A stretch of DNA of 21,237 nucleotides from CAUZSN01 sp963582345 (GCA_963582345.1 CAUZSN010000040.1:1-21237); one strand, 5' to 3'. Positions 7,388 to 16,205 are shown, counted from the first letter of the stretch. The notes: generated from the sequence alone by a model not told the origin. Numbers and translations are program-made.

Positions 7388-8170
7388 ATGCTTGCCAAGC
7401 GAATTATTCCCTGTCTGGACGTTCATGCCGGGCGCGTCGTTAAGGGAGTCAATTTCGTGAACCTGCGGGACGCGGGCGATCCGATTGATGTAGCTGCTCG
7501 CTACGAAAAGGAAGGGGCGGACGAGCTGGTCTTTCTGGACATTACGGCCAGCCACGAGGAACGAGATATCATCCTGAACGTGGTTCAGCAAACTTCGGAA
7601 GTGGTTTTCATGCCCTTAACCGTCGGAGGCGGCATTCGTACGTTGGACGACATTCGCAAACTCCTGAGCGCCGGGTGTGATAAAATTTCCATCAACTCGG
7701 CTGCTGTCAAAGACCCCGAGTTCGTCCGTCAAGCGGCACTGCGGTTCGGCAGTCAGTGTATTGTGGTAAACATTGACCCCAAACGCGTTCAGAAGGTCGG
7801 CGGTGAGTTTTGGGACGTCCACATTAATGGCGGCCGCATTCCGACTGGGCTGGAAGCTGTCCAATGGGCACAGGATGTGGAACGCCTGGGGGCTGGCGAG
7901 ATTGTTTTGACATGTATGGATGCCGATGGCACGCAAGATGGTTACGATATTGAGATCACGCGTGCCGTTGTCGAAGCGGTCAACATTCCGGTTGTCGCTA
8001 GTGGCGGCGCGGGGTGCCCTGAGCATCTATATCGAGCTGTCACGGATGGCAAGGCCAGTGCCGCTTTGGCGGCCAGCATCTTTCACTACGGATCATATTC
8101 CATTGAAGAAACAAAACGATATCTGGCTGAGCGCGGGGTGCCGGTACGCGTGACCAGTTTGGCAAGTTGA
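7388..8170 (+). CDS. hisF: Imidazole glycerol phosphate synthase, cyclase subunit
   Basis: The synthase subunit of IGP synthase. With ammonia from HisH it converts PRFAR to imidazole glycerol phosphate and AICAR. It has 260 residues forming a (beta/alpha)8 barrel. The start MLAKRIIPCLDVHAGRVVKG is the classic HisF N terminus with catalytic Asp11. The second catalytic region is VVNIDPKR (Asp129), and the TCMDADGTQDGYD loop carries Asp177. Phosphate-binding elements VGGGIR (78-83) and VVASGGAG are present. ATG at 7388 has only a weak GGAAAG upstream. No hisH or hisA lies in the window, so the histidine genes are dispersed here. The pilus ATPase gene begins 37 bp downstream. Confidence 0.96.
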   Translation: MLAKRIIPCLDVHAGRVVKGVNFVNLRDAGDPIDVAARYEKEGADELVFLDITASHEERDIILNVVQQTSEVVFMPLTVGGGIRTLDDIRKLLSAGCDKISINSAAVKDPEFVRQAALRFGSQCIVVNIDPKRVQKVGGEFWDVHINGGRIPTGLEAVQWAQDVERLGAGEIVLTCMDADGTQDGYDIEITRAVVEAVNIPVVASGGAGCPEHLYRAVTDGKASAALAASIFHYGSYSIEETKRYLAERGVPVRVTSLAS

Positions 8171-8207
8171 TGTGTAACCCTTTATTCAATCGAAAAACGG
8201 TGATGCT

Positions 8208-9353
8208 ATGGTACTGATTCATGAATGGACGAAGTCCACATTTATCGCGAACCAGGAAATCGAAATCAATAAAATCTTCCGTCAGGCGATCACACACGAG
8301 GCTTCAGACGTCCACCTTCAGGTCGGACGACCGCCGGTTCTTCGGCTTAAGGGAACATTGCGAGAACTGCAGATGGATCCGATTGACGAAGAACAAATGA
8401 TCGACTTGACGTTTGCCATGATGGATCAGCGTAACCTGAACATCTTTCACCGCGACGGCGGAGCCGATTTCGCCAAGACGGTTGACTACGAAGGATCGTT
8501 GTGGAGGTTTCGCGTCAACTTGATGACGCAATTGGGCAAGGTCGGAATGGTGGCTCGTAAGGTCGAACAGTTCATCCCACAATTCGAAAAACTCAATCTG
8601 CCGCCCGTGACGGAAGAATTATGCAAGTATGACCAGGGGATGGTCCTGCTGGCTGGCGTGACGGGAAGCGGGAAGAGTACGACGATCGCCTCGATGCTGG
8701 ACTGGATCAACCACAATTACCGCAAGCATGTCCTGACCATCGAAGATCCGATTGAATTCATCTATAAATCTGACAAATGCCTGATAAATCAGCGAGAAAT
8801 CGGCATTGACGTTATAGATTTTCATATAGCGATGAAGCACGCCGTCCGCGAAGATCCGGACGTGATACTGGTTGGCGAAATGCGTGATCGGGAAAGCTTC
8901 GAAACGGCTCTTCGCGCCGCTGAGACGGGACACCTGGTCTTCGGAACGATCCACGCGTCAAGCGCACCTGGTACGATCGCACGTATTCTGGACCTTTTTC
9001 CGCCCGAAATGCACATGGCCATCCGCGCCAGCATTGCCATGAACATGAGGGCTATTATGGGCCAAAAGTTGCTAAAGACGATTGTGGACGATCCCGGCAG
9101 GGTGCCGATCGTCGAAATCATGCGTTTTAACCCAACAGTCCGCAAACTAGTGTTGGAAGATCAAGACGAAAAACTTGCACAAGCGATTCGCCTGGGCGTC
9201 GACGAGGGAATGCAGTTATTTAATGATAGCCTGTACGATTTTATTCAACGGGAATCTGTCAGCCGAGCGGCGGCTTTCGAGATTTCGCCTAACGTCGAAG
9301 AATTGAAGATGAAGCTGAAGGGCATCGACGTGCAAGCGGCGGCAATACTGTAG
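8208..9353 (+). CDS. Type IV pilus PilT/PilU-family motor ATPase
   Basis: A hexameric cytoplasmic ATPase of the secretion-ATPase superfamily, normally driving pilus retraction. It has 381 residues. The N-terminal domain has SDVHLQVGRPPVLRLKG (33-49). The ATPase core shows Walker A GVTGSGKST (150-158), the Asp box LTIEDPIEF (176-184), Walker B DPDVILVGEMRDRES (216-230) and the His box GHLVFGTIHASSA (241-253). The C-terminal part has EIMRFNPTVRKLVLEDQ and ends with a PilU-like tail (GMQLFNDSLYDFI, then a helix). PilT and PilU features are mixed, so no symbol is given. A lone GspE-type assembly ATPase is less likely, because the N1 domain and the tetracysteine zinc motif are absent. It may be co-transcribed with hisF. 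Confidence 0.88.
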   Translation: MVLIHEWTKSTFIANQEIEINKIFRQAITHEASDVHLQVGRPPVLRLKGTLRELQMDPIDEEQMIDLTFAMMDQRNLNIFHRDGGADFAKTVDYEGSLWRFRVNLMTQLGKVGMVARKVEQFIPQFEKLNLPPVTEELCKYDQGMVLLAGVTGSGKSTTIASMLDWINHNYRKHVLTIEDPIEFIYKSDKCLINQREIGIDVIDFHIAMKHAVREDPDVILVGEMRDRESFETALRAAETGHLVFGTIHASSAPGTIARILDLFPPEMHMAIRASIAMNMRAIMGQKLLKTIVDDPGRVPIVEIMRFNPTVRKLVLEDQDEKLAQAIRLGVDEGMQLFNDSLYDFIQRESVSRAAAFEISPNVEELKMKLKGIDVQAAAIL

Positions 9354-9391
9354 ACCGCTGATTGGACCATTTAGCTCTCACTAGATCACGC

Positions 9392-10426
9392 CTAGTCTTT
9401 AGTTACAAGACGAACGTCTGCAGAGTGTTTGGTGACTGTCGGCCCAACCATGTGACTTGTGAACAACTCGGCGATCACGTCTTCCAAAGGACGTTCGTGA
9501 ACGCTTACGTCTTCAATATTGAATTGTGTAAGCAGCGCTGAGAGGACTTCTGGGATTTTGCTGCGCGACACTTCCAGCTTTACGCGTGGTGGATGCGCGT
9601 CGAAAACGGTGCCGTAGTGGTGCAGTTCGTCGGGGATCGCAGAACCTGAAAATTGCAGCTCAATCACTTTGTGTTGGCTGAAACGGTCGACGATGTCGAC
9701 CAACCGTCCGTCGTGTTTGATTTCTCCCTCATTGATAATGATCGCGCGTTGGCACAGGGCCTCGACATCCTTCATATAATGACTGGTTAACAGGACGGTA
9801 ATGTTCTGTTCGACCTGGTAATATTTCAGAAAATCCTGAACTTTGCGCTGCGACACCACATCCAAGCCAATTGTCGGCTCGTCCAGCAGCAGAACATCTG
9901 GTCTGTGCAACAGAGCGGCAATTAGCTCCATTCGCATCCGTTCGCCCAACGATAGTTCGCGAACCGGTTGGCCAACGAGATGGCGGACTTGTAGTAGCGC
10001 CGTCAATTCGTCAAGTCGGCGGCGAAATGCGTCTGCTTCGATACGGTAAATCTCCTTGTGCAGCCGAAATGACTCCTGAGCCGGCAAGTCCCACCACAAT
10101 TGGTTCTTTTGACCCATTACCAGCGAGAAACGTCGGCGGTACGTGTTTTCGCGCTTCCACGGGATGTGGCCCAACACTTGGGCCGTACCGGCAGTGGGAA
10201 AGATCAGACCTGACAGCAGTTTCAGCGTCGTTGTCTTGCCAGCGCCATTGGGGCCCAGAAAAGCGACCATCTCGCCTTCGTCAATCACGAAACTGACACC
10301 GGCAACCGCTCGAATCTGTTTGTATTCGCGATGAAATAGTCCGGTAATGGACGCCAAAAGTCCTTCGCGCTTGCAGTAAACGCGATAAAGTTTTGTCAGA
10401 TGATTGACTTCGATAGCGCTCGTCAT
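9392..10426 (-). CDS. ABC-2 type exporter ATP-binding protein
   Basis: A single-domain ABC ATPase of 344 residues from ATG at 10424-10426; a TTG at 10450 would add eight residues and has no ribosome site. Walker A GPNGAGKT (58-65), Q-loop region MGQKNQLWWDLPAQESF (104-120), signature LSLGE (158-162), Walker B VLLLDEPTIGLD (178-189) and H-loop TSHYMKD (214-220) are all intact. A C-terminal extension of about 110 residues follows. The QLWWDLP..ESF block is typical of exporter ATPases that pair with two six-helix ABC-2 permeases. No permease gene lies beside it: the next gene downstream is the convergent pilus ATPase, 38 bp away, and upstream is prc. Its substrate is unknown. Confidence 0.88.
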   Translation of the reverse strand: MTSAIEVNHLTKLYRVYCKREGLLASITGLFHREYKQIRAVAGVSFVIDEGEMVAFLGPNGAGKTTTLKLLSGLIFPTAGTAQVLGHIPWKRENTYRRRFSLVMGQKNQLWWDLPAQESFRLHKEIYRIEADAFRRRLDELTALLQVRHLVGQPVRELSLGERMRMELIAALLHRPDVLLLDEPTIGLDVVSQRKVQDFLKYYQVEQNITVLLTSHYMKDVEALCQRAIIINEGEIKHDGRLVDIVDRFSQHKVIELQFSGSAIPDELHHYGTVFDAHPPRVKLEVSRSKIPEVLSALLTQFNIEDVSVHERPLEDVIAELFTSHMVGPTVTKHSADVRLVTKD

Positions 10427-10513
10427 GGAGCGGATTGCGGCTTCGATCAAGGAGTTCGGTAAAGTGCGAGAGGCGAGTATTTTTGAGGAAGCCTGTGCAA
10501 CGTTTATAAAGAT

Positions 10514-10543
10514 CGCTCAGCAAACTTACACGTCTGCCGAGCG
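10514..10543 (-). terminator. Probable terminator after prc
   Basis: On the minus strand the RNA forms a 12-pair stem, CGCTCGGCAGAC with GTTTGCTGAGCG, closing a six-base loop GTGTAA and followed by AUCUUUAUA. Two pairs are G-U on the minus strand and would be A-C mismatches on the plus strand, so the fold favours the transcript coming from prc. It begins 39 bases after the prc stop. The U tract is imperfect. Confidence 0.55.
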
Positions 10544-10581
10544 ATATGGAGCGTTTCTTGAAAAAACAATGTCCTGCCGCA

Positions 10582-12630
10582 CTACTTCTTAGCGGTTTTG
10601 GCGTCATTCAACAACTCAATGTAATCAAGCGTGATCTGCAACACCTCATTGTTGTAGTAGTTGTCAGGAAAAACGGGCCCTTTCCCATATTGTTTGGCCT
10701 TGTCCTGGTCGTCATTGTCCTTTTTCATCTTTTTGATTTCCTGCTGTTCCTCGCGACGAGCTTTTTCGTTCAGAGAAACCATCTGTTGCTTCTTCTGAGC
10801 CTTAAATCGATTAATTGTCTCTTGCAGTTTCTGAAACTCCAGATGGGCTGCCACACGACGTTTGCTCAACATCTGCAAACGTGTGATTATGTCGCCTGTG
10901 ACCATTCCGGCAGATCGATGTGCAGCCGGATTAACCTTGTCGAAGCCTAAGGTGTTATCTAGAAACGACTCGCCGAGCTCCATGTGGTCCAGTATCGACG
11001 GCAGCACAATGTCAGACGACACACCATGTTTCTGAGTACTGTGACCGTTGACACGATAAAATTTGTTAATTGTCAGCTTCAATGCGCCGCGATCTTGTCC
11101 GGGGAAGATCCGGGAAAACGGCTTCCTGACACGCATCACATTCTGAACAGTGCCCTTGCCGTGAGTTGTGATGTCACCTACCACGATGCCACGAGCGTAA
11201 TCTTTGATAACGCCAGCAACAATCTCGGAAGCGGATGCGGACAATCGATTGCACAGAACAACCAGTGGACCGTCATAAAGCATGCCGGAGTCCTCATCGT
11301 CGTGCGGTTTAATTTTTCCGTTTTGCTCTTTGACCTGTACGACTGGACCCTCGTCGATGAACAATCCCGCGACTTCAATTGCTTCCCTGAGTGACCCGCC
11401 GCCGTTGGTACGCAGATCGACGATAATGGCATCGACTTCTTCGTTGCTAAGGTCGACTAGCACTTCTTGTAAATCGCGGGCGGTGCTCTTGAAACCTCTC
11501 AGCCCCTGCTGCTCTCTGCTGAAATCACGATAGAAGGATGGAATTCTAATGACGCCGATGCGAGCCGTACGTCCCTTGATCCGTTCCGTGGTATTGATAC
11601 TCTCACCCTTCACTGCCGATGATTTCAACTCGATCTTCTGGCGAATCAGAATGTAAAGGACTGTCTCTCCGCTGTCGCCTTTCTTGACCTGCAATCGGAC
11701 TTTCGTTGTCTTCGGTCCGCGGATCAAACGGACGACTTTACTGAGCTTCATTTCGATGATGTCGACCATCTCACCCAGTTCCTGACCGACGGCTACGATC
11801 TTGTCTCCCACTTGCAACCGTTTGTCCTGGTCCGCTGCGCCGCCGGGAACAATTTGAGCCACAATGGTATACCCGTCTTTAGACCGCAAGGCAGCGCCGA
11901 TCCCCTCCAAGCTCAGTTCCATCCCAATTCGAAACTCTTCATAAGCAAGCGGCGACATATAACTGGAATGGGGATCAAAACAGTGCGTCAAGGCCGACAA
12001 GTAATTCTCTAGTATTTCCCTGTCTTCGGATAAACGTTCGGAACGCTGAAACATCCTGTACCGGCGATGCAGTCGCTTGCGTGCCTCGCCCAACTTCTCG
12101 TCGGAAAGCCTTAGGTCTAACAAATCGTACTTGATCCGTTTTCGCCATCGCTTGTCGAGGTCCACTTTATCCTTGGCCCAATCGAACTCTCCAGTGTCCT
12201 TGAACATTGATTCGTCCGTGGTGAAGTCGTATTCCGCGTCGATCAATGTGTGAACTTCGACAATCCGCTCATCGAGGCGATTTAAATAAGTGTTCCAAGT
12301 ATCATAGGCAAATCTTACATCGCCATTCTTCACAAAATCGTCCAATTCGGTCCGGTATTTCTCCATCGAAACAATGTCCGATTTGAGCAAATACATCTTT
12401 TGCGGATCAATGACTTCCAGGTACCGCTTCAGCAGCTTTAACGAAACTGCATCATCGATTTTCGGCCGGGCGATGTGAAAACGACTCACTAACTCGCAAA
12501 CCAGCTTGGCCGTTTCTTCGTCTGGATTCTTTTCGTGAGTCAACTTCTGGGCGGCAATCGCTGTCGCTACCAGCAAGACCATCCCGAATGTTAGAGTGTA
12601 AGCGGCACGTGAAGGGCTTCTCAACTTCAT
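10582..12630 (-). CDS. prc: Tail-specific (carboxy-terminal processing) protease
   Basis: An S41 family periplasmic protease (Prc/Tsp/CtpA group). The ATG at 12628-12630, with AGGTGG just upstream, gives 682 residues; the frame is open to 12702, but that extension puts 24 residues before the signal sequence. A hydrophobic signal segment spans about 11-28. An N-terminal helical domain follows, with PQKMYLLKSDI and FDPHSSYMSP. A PDZ domain lies near 237-320 (LEGIGAALRSKDGYTI, PGGAA, GDKIVAVG). The protease core has DLRTNGGGSL, catalytic Ser in LSASASEIVAG (about 466) and catalytic Lys in THGKGTVQ (about 492). The C terminus is Lys/Glu-rich, like the family's C-terminal domain. It would act on envelope proteins. 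Domain order and length match E. coli Prc closely. Confidence 0.93.
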   Translation of the reverse strand: MKLRSPSRAAYTLTFGMVLLVATAIAAQKLTHEKNPDEETAKLVCELVSRFHIARPKIDDAVSLKLLKRYLEVIDPQKMYLLKSDIVSMEKYRTELDDFVKNGDVRFAYDTWNTYLNRLDERIVEVHTLIDAEYDFTTDESMFKDTGEFDWAKDKVDLDKRWRKRIKYDLLDLRLSDEKLGEARKRLHRRYRMFQRSERLSEDREILENYLSALTHCFDPHSSYMSPLAYEEFRIGMELSLEGIGAALRSKDGYTIVAQIVPGGAADQDKRLQVGDKIVAVGQELGEMVDIIEMKLSKVVRLIRGPKTTKVRLQVKKGDSGETVLYILIRQKIELKSSAVKGESINTTERIKGRTARIGVIRIPSFYRDFSREQQGLRGFKSTARDLQEVLVDLSNEEVDAIIVDLRTNGGGSLREAIEVAGLFIDEGPVVQVKEQNGKIKPHDDEDSGMLYDGPLVVLCNRLSASASEIVAGVIKDYARGIVVGDITTHGKGTVQNVMRVRKPFSRIFPGQDRGALKLTINKFYRVNGHSTQKHGVSSDIVLPSILDHMELGESFLDNTLGFDKVNPAAHRSAGMVTGDIITRLQMLSKRRVAAHLEFQKLQETINRFKAQKKQQMVSLNEKARREEQQEIKKMKKDNDDQDKAKQYGKGPVFPDNYYNNEVLQITLDYIELLNDAKTAKK

Positions 12631-12701
12631 GAATCCACCTGATGATTCTTGTGTAATTATCTCCATGCTTCGGCTGAGCCGCCGCAAACCGTAATTAGCC
12701 A

Positions 12702-12731
12702 ATGTTATCGGATCTGGATAAGGTGTGACAA
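12702..12731 (-). promoter_or_regulatory. Possible prc promoter
   Basis: On the minus strand TTGTCA (12726-12731), an 18-base spacer and TAACAT (12702-12707) give five of six and four of six matches. It would produce a leader of about 65 bases before the prc ATG at 12630. A 12-base perfect palindrome, TTAGCCGGCTAA (12807-12818), lies upstream; one of this length is expected by chance in a window this size. Confidence 0.35.
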
Positions 12732-13177
12732 GAGGCGCTGTTCAGGCGACAAATTGCACATATCCTGGTCGCGACGATTCTTAAGTGCATTGTCAATCTA
12801 GACTTATTAGCCGGCTAAATAGTGAGCAAGCGTCGTACCGTGTAAACGTGGAGCTGATTGCGACACGCAACGTTGTGAGCTGGCTAGCGCGTCACCGGCT
12901 CGGTTCATCACAAGATCAGCATGGTCATCGGGCTGACAGGAAGAGTAGCCGAATCTGGCACTGGCTGACCCGTAGTAGCGAACTGATCGCAACGCTTCGG
13001 TGTCGTGGACTCCTCGAGCATGTATTTGTCAGCCGCTTCAAGAGTCAGCGCAAACGACGTCCAAATTAGGCTGAAAACAATCAACATACACAGTTCGCAG
13101 TCAATCCTGCCTTTAAAGAACTCGCGACATGCTCAGGCCTCTTGTGACAGTTTGCTTGAATTCTACGCCAGACAATC

Positions 13178-13203
13178 AGAACCCGGTTATTTGCACCTGC
13201 CGG
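13178..13203 (-). terminator. Weak terminator-like stem after dxs
   Basis: On the minus strand AGCCCGG and CCGGGTT pair over seven positions (one G-U) around a loop of about a dozen bases, starting about ten bases after the dxs stop. No U run follows, so intrinsic termination is doubtful. Confidence 0.3.
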
Positions 13204-13213
13204 GCTGCTTGCC

Positions 13214-15115
13214 TCAATCGTCAACTAGCGAACGCAAACCGGCCATCGCATAAGCCGTGGCGATCAGACCATCGATATCCAGACCCAAGTCGGTCAATAA
13301 CTCGCTTCGGTCACCATGCTCGATGAATCGGTCCGGAATCCCTAAACAGCGGATGTTGTCAGTGCGGACGCCGGCGGCGTTGGCCGCTTCGAGCACCGCC
13401 GAGCCAAAGCCGCCACATAATGCTCCTTCCTCGACCGTTATGACGAAACCAGTGTCCTCGATCGCGTGCAGGACTATCTCGGCATCAAGCGGTTTACAAA
13501 ATCGGGCATTGATGACGCCAACTTCAAGACCCTCGGTCCGTAACTGTTCGGCCGCGGCAACGCACACTGAAAACAAAGTCCCGTAGGCGATGAACATCCC
13601 GTCCGCGCCCCACTTGTAAACTTCAGCACGACCCAGTTTCAACGGTGCCACGGTCCGCTCCACGATGTTCACGCTCGTCTTCGGATATCTCAACGACGCC
13701 GGACCCTTATAGGTAATTGCAAAGTCGAGCATCGGTTCGACGTCGCGTTCATCACCAGGAGCCATTACGACCATGTTCGGGAACACGCGCATGTACGCAG
13801 TGTCGAAGACGCCGTGGTGGGTAGGGCCGTCGGGACCACAAAGTCCCGCACGATCCAGACAGAACGTAACCGGCAAGTTTTGCAACGCCACTTCCTGGAA
13901 GATTTGGTCGAAGCTGCGCTGCAGAAACGTGCTATAAATGTTGACAATCGGCCGGATTCCAGACTTCGCCATGCCAGCCGCAAATGCGACTGCATGGCCT
14001 TCGCAGATTCCTGTGTCAAAGAAGCGGTCCGGAAAATCATCTCGGATTTTTGCCAGTTTGTTGCCGGCGCACATGGCAGCCGTCAGAACAACCACTCGCT
14101 CGTTCTGCTCCATAGCGTTGTAAATTGTTTCGCTGACTGCATTCGAATATGCCCTGGAAGAGCTGGTGTGAATCGCAACGATTTCGTTCTCTTCGTTTCG
14201 CTGGAAGGGAGCTGGTGTATGAAACGTCACAGGGTCTTCCTGAGCCGGCTTGAATCCGTGTCCTTTTTCCGTAAATACGTGCAATAACACTGGTCCCTGC
14301 ATGTCCTTAACCATTTGCAAATAGTCACGAAGTGCAACAATGTCGTGGCCTTCCACTGGACCGATGTAACGAAATCCCATTTCTTCGAACAGCATCCCAC
14401 CGTGCAAAAGGCCTTTGAGAGCATCTTTGCACTGCGCAAGCGCCTGCTCAACCGACTCGCCAACGACCGAAAACTTGTTCAAGAACCACGAAACATCTCG
14501 TTTCAAACCATTGTAGAAGGGAGCGATCCGAGCCTTGTCCAGGTATTGGGCCAAACCGCCGACTCGGGGACAAATTCCCATCTTGTTGTCATTAAGAATG
14601 ACAAGCAGATCTTTTTTCAGGCCCACAGCGTTGTTCATGGCTTCGAAGACAATCCCTGAAGGCAGTGCGCCGTCGCCGAGAACGGCGACCGCCCGGCGCT
14701 GGCCGTCGATCAATAGGTCATCAGCGGTTCGCATCCCTAAGATACACGAAACACTGGCACCAGCGTGGCCGGTCATGAATAAGTCGTAAGCACTCTCTTC
14801 AGGATTGGGATAACCCATCAACCCACCTTTCTGCCGGATCGTACGAAACTCGTCAAGCCGGCCGGTCACCATCTTGTGCGGATAAATCTGGTGACCCGTA
14901 TCCCAGATGAGTCGGTCTTTCGAAAAGTCAAAGACTTGATGCAACGCAATGCATAGTTCAACGACTCCCAGATTACTGGCGAAATGCGCTGTGCGATCTG
15001 AAACCACATTGCAAAGAACTTCTCGCATTTCCGCCGCAAGCTGGAGAAGTTGTTCATCAGATAGAATTCGCAAATCCTTCGGCGAACGAATCTGTGAGAT
15101 CAGTTCCAGTTTCAT
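13214..15115 (-). CDS. dxs: 1-deoxy-D-xylulose-5-phosphate synthase
   Basis: Thiamine-diphosphate enzyme joining pyruvate and glyceraldehyde 3-phosphate, the entry step of the MEP isoprenoid pathway. It has 633 residues. Seen: HFASNLGVVEL with His44, WDTGHQIYPHK with His75, the TPP motif GDGALPSG to NDNKMGI (147-180), VEGHD, KGHGFKPAQ, TAAM, YSTFLQRSFDQ with Arg400, LDRAGLCGPDGPTHHG, and the C-terminal transketolase domain. The catalytic-Glu motif reads CEGHA (Glu372) where most DXS have EQHA. The start ATG overlaps the last base of the ispA stop (TAATG) with GAGAGAGA before it, so translation is probably coupled to ispA. The Gly substitution may be a lineage trait; the catalytic Glu and His are retained, so activity is expected. 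Confidence 0.95.
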   Translation of the reverse strand: MKLELISQIRSPKDLRILSDEQLLQLAAEMREVLCNVVSDRTAHFASNLGVVELCIALHQVFDFSKDRLIWDTGHQIYPHKMVTGRLDEFRTIRQKGGLMGYPNPEESAYDLFMTGHAGASVSCILGMRTADDLLIDGQRRAVAVLGDGALPSGIVFEAMNNAVGLKKDLLVILNDNKMGICPRVGGLAQYLDKARIAPFYNGLKRDVSWFLNKFSVVGESVEQALAQCKDALKGLLHGGMLFEEMGFRYIGPVEGHDIVALRDYLQMVKDMQGPVLLHVFTEKGHGFKPAQEDPVTFHTPAPFQRNEENEIVAIHTSSSRAYSNAVSETIYNAMEQNERVVVLTAAMCAGNKLAKIRDDFPDRFFDTGICEGHAVAFAAGMAKSGIRPIVNIYSTFLQRSFDQIFQEVALQNLPVTFCLDRAGLCGPDGPTHHGVFDTAYMRVFPNMVVMAPGDERDVEPMLDFAITYKGPASLRYPKTSVNIVERTVAPLKLGRAEVYKWGADGMFIAYGTLFSVCVAAAEQLRTEGLEVGVINARFCKPLDAEIVLHAIEDTGFVITVEEGALCGGFGSAVLEAANAAGVRTDNIRCLGIPDRFIEHGDRSELLTDLGLDIDGLIATAYAMAGLRSLVDD

Positions 15116-16041
15116 TAATGGTCTCTCTCTAATACAAAATGAGCCAACGCTTTCAGCCGTCGGCCTCGATCACTCAACATTTCGATCGATTGACATGCTT
15201 CCACAATCAACTCGTGAGCTTTCTCACGACTTCCCATTTCACCCAACAGCGCGGGATAAGTCAATTTTCCCTGTTTCGAATCCTTACGAACCTGTTTTCC
15301 AACTCTTTCTTGATTGCCAACAAGGTCTAAGAGATCATCCGTAATTTGGAAGGCTAATCCAACGCACTTTCCGTAACTACTGATTGCGTCAAGTGTATCT
15401 TCGCCCGCCCCGGCAATTCGGGCTCCCATTGTTAGAGCACATTGGAATAACGCACCCGTTTTTCGACGATGAATTGCTTCCAGTCGATCCACGGATGTCG
15501 ATCCGTTGGGGCTGGGTGAATCAGTCGCTTGGATACGTCCTTCAGCCTCTAAATCGGCAAATTGGCCACCCACCATACCAGTGACTCCGGCAGCTGTCGC
15601 TAGGTCAACACAACATGCGGCCGCTACGTTAGGTGGTTTGACTTCACTGGCGACGATTTCGAAAGCAAGTGTCAGCAATCCATCACCCGACAGAATGGCC
15701 GGTGCTTCACCAAAAACAATGTGGTTTGTTGGACGTCCGCGACGCAGGTGATCGTTGTCCATAGCGGGCAAGTCGTCGTGAATCAGCGAATACGTATGAA
15801 CCATCTCGATGGCGCATGCTGCCGGCATCGCCGATTCGAGATCACCTCCACATGCTTCACAGCCGAGCAGCACCAAAACCGGACGCAAACGCTTACCTCC
15901 GGCGCGAAGACTGTAGGTGATAGACTCTCGTAATTTTTCTGGGCACTCGGATCCTAGTTGAGAATACCGCTTCAGACCAGTATTGACGCGGGTCAGCAAA
16001 TCCTGCCAAGAATGTTCCAGCAGTGTGACCGACTCAGACAT
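15115..16041 (-). CDS. ispA: Polyprenyl (farnesyl) diphosphate synthase
   Basis: Trans-prenyl synthase, condensing isopentenyl diphosphate with allylic diphosphates. It has 308 residues. GGKRLRP is at 48-54. The first aspartate-rich motif DDLPAMD (89-95) carries the two-residue insertion of bacterial short-chain (type II) enzymes and is preceded by YSLIH. The second is DDLLD (235-239). KTGALF (194-199) and GKLTYPALLG are also present. Tyr and Ser five and four positions before the first motif fit FPP/GGPP-type products; exact chain length cannot be fixed by reading. An insertion of about ten Ser/Pro/Gly residues lies near 172-184. It overlaps dxs by one base, forming a two-gene isoprenoid unit. 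The start lacks a clear ribosome site. The symbol is by family. Confidence 0.92.
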   Translation of the reverse strand: MSESVTLLEHSWQDLLTRVNTGLKRYSQLGSECPEKLRESITYSLRAGGKRLRPVLVLLGCEACGGDLESAMPAACAIEMVHTYSLIHDDLPAMDNDHLRRGRPTNHIVFGEAPAILSGDGLLTLAFEIVASEVKPPNVAAACCVDLATAAGVTGMVGGQFADLEAEGRIQATDSPSPNGSTSVDRLEAIHRRKTGALFQCALTMGARIAGAGEDTLDAISSYGKCVGLAFQITDDLLDLVGNQERVGKQVRKDSKQGKLTYPALLGEMGSREKAHELIVEACQSIEMLSDRGRRLKALAHFVLERDH

Positions 16042-16205
16042 GCTCTATAACCAATTACAGTCGTTGTCCGACTAATTCTCCGGAAGAAAATGGCGAACCA
16101 TGTGAGACTCATAACACCCAATGATGTCAAGTCCGTACGACTGTCTCTTTGAGTACGCGTATTCTATCGATCTCATTGGGTAGCGGAAATAGCGAAGTTC
16201 GTCCC

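Larger units (their letters stand above)
12631..13213. other. 583-base stretch without a supported gene
   Basis: Between the end of dxs and the start of prc, both on the minus strand. It holds a weak terminator-like stem after dxs and a possible prc promoter. The rest shows no tRNA, repeat array or recognised protein. Small frames at 12785-13069 and 13005-13253 on the plus strand are rich in Arg and Ser and look random. An unannotated small RNA cannot be excluded by eye. Confidence 0.4.

Noticed and set aside
10546..10950. Plus-strand open frame that reads like a small hydrophobic membrane protein
   Set aside because: It is antisense to the Lys/Glu-rich C terminus of prc; the complement of such codons gives Leu, Phe and Val runs. 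No ribosome site and no family resemblance.
12807..12818. Perfect 12-base palindrome TTAGCCGGCTAA
   Set aside because: Several 12-base palindromes are expected by chance in 21 kb; not enough for an operator call.
12785..13069. 94-codon plus-strand frame in the gap between dxs and prc
   Set aside because: Arg/Ser-rich, no ribosome site, no recognised motif. The two ELIAT phrases in it come from unrelated short DNA words.
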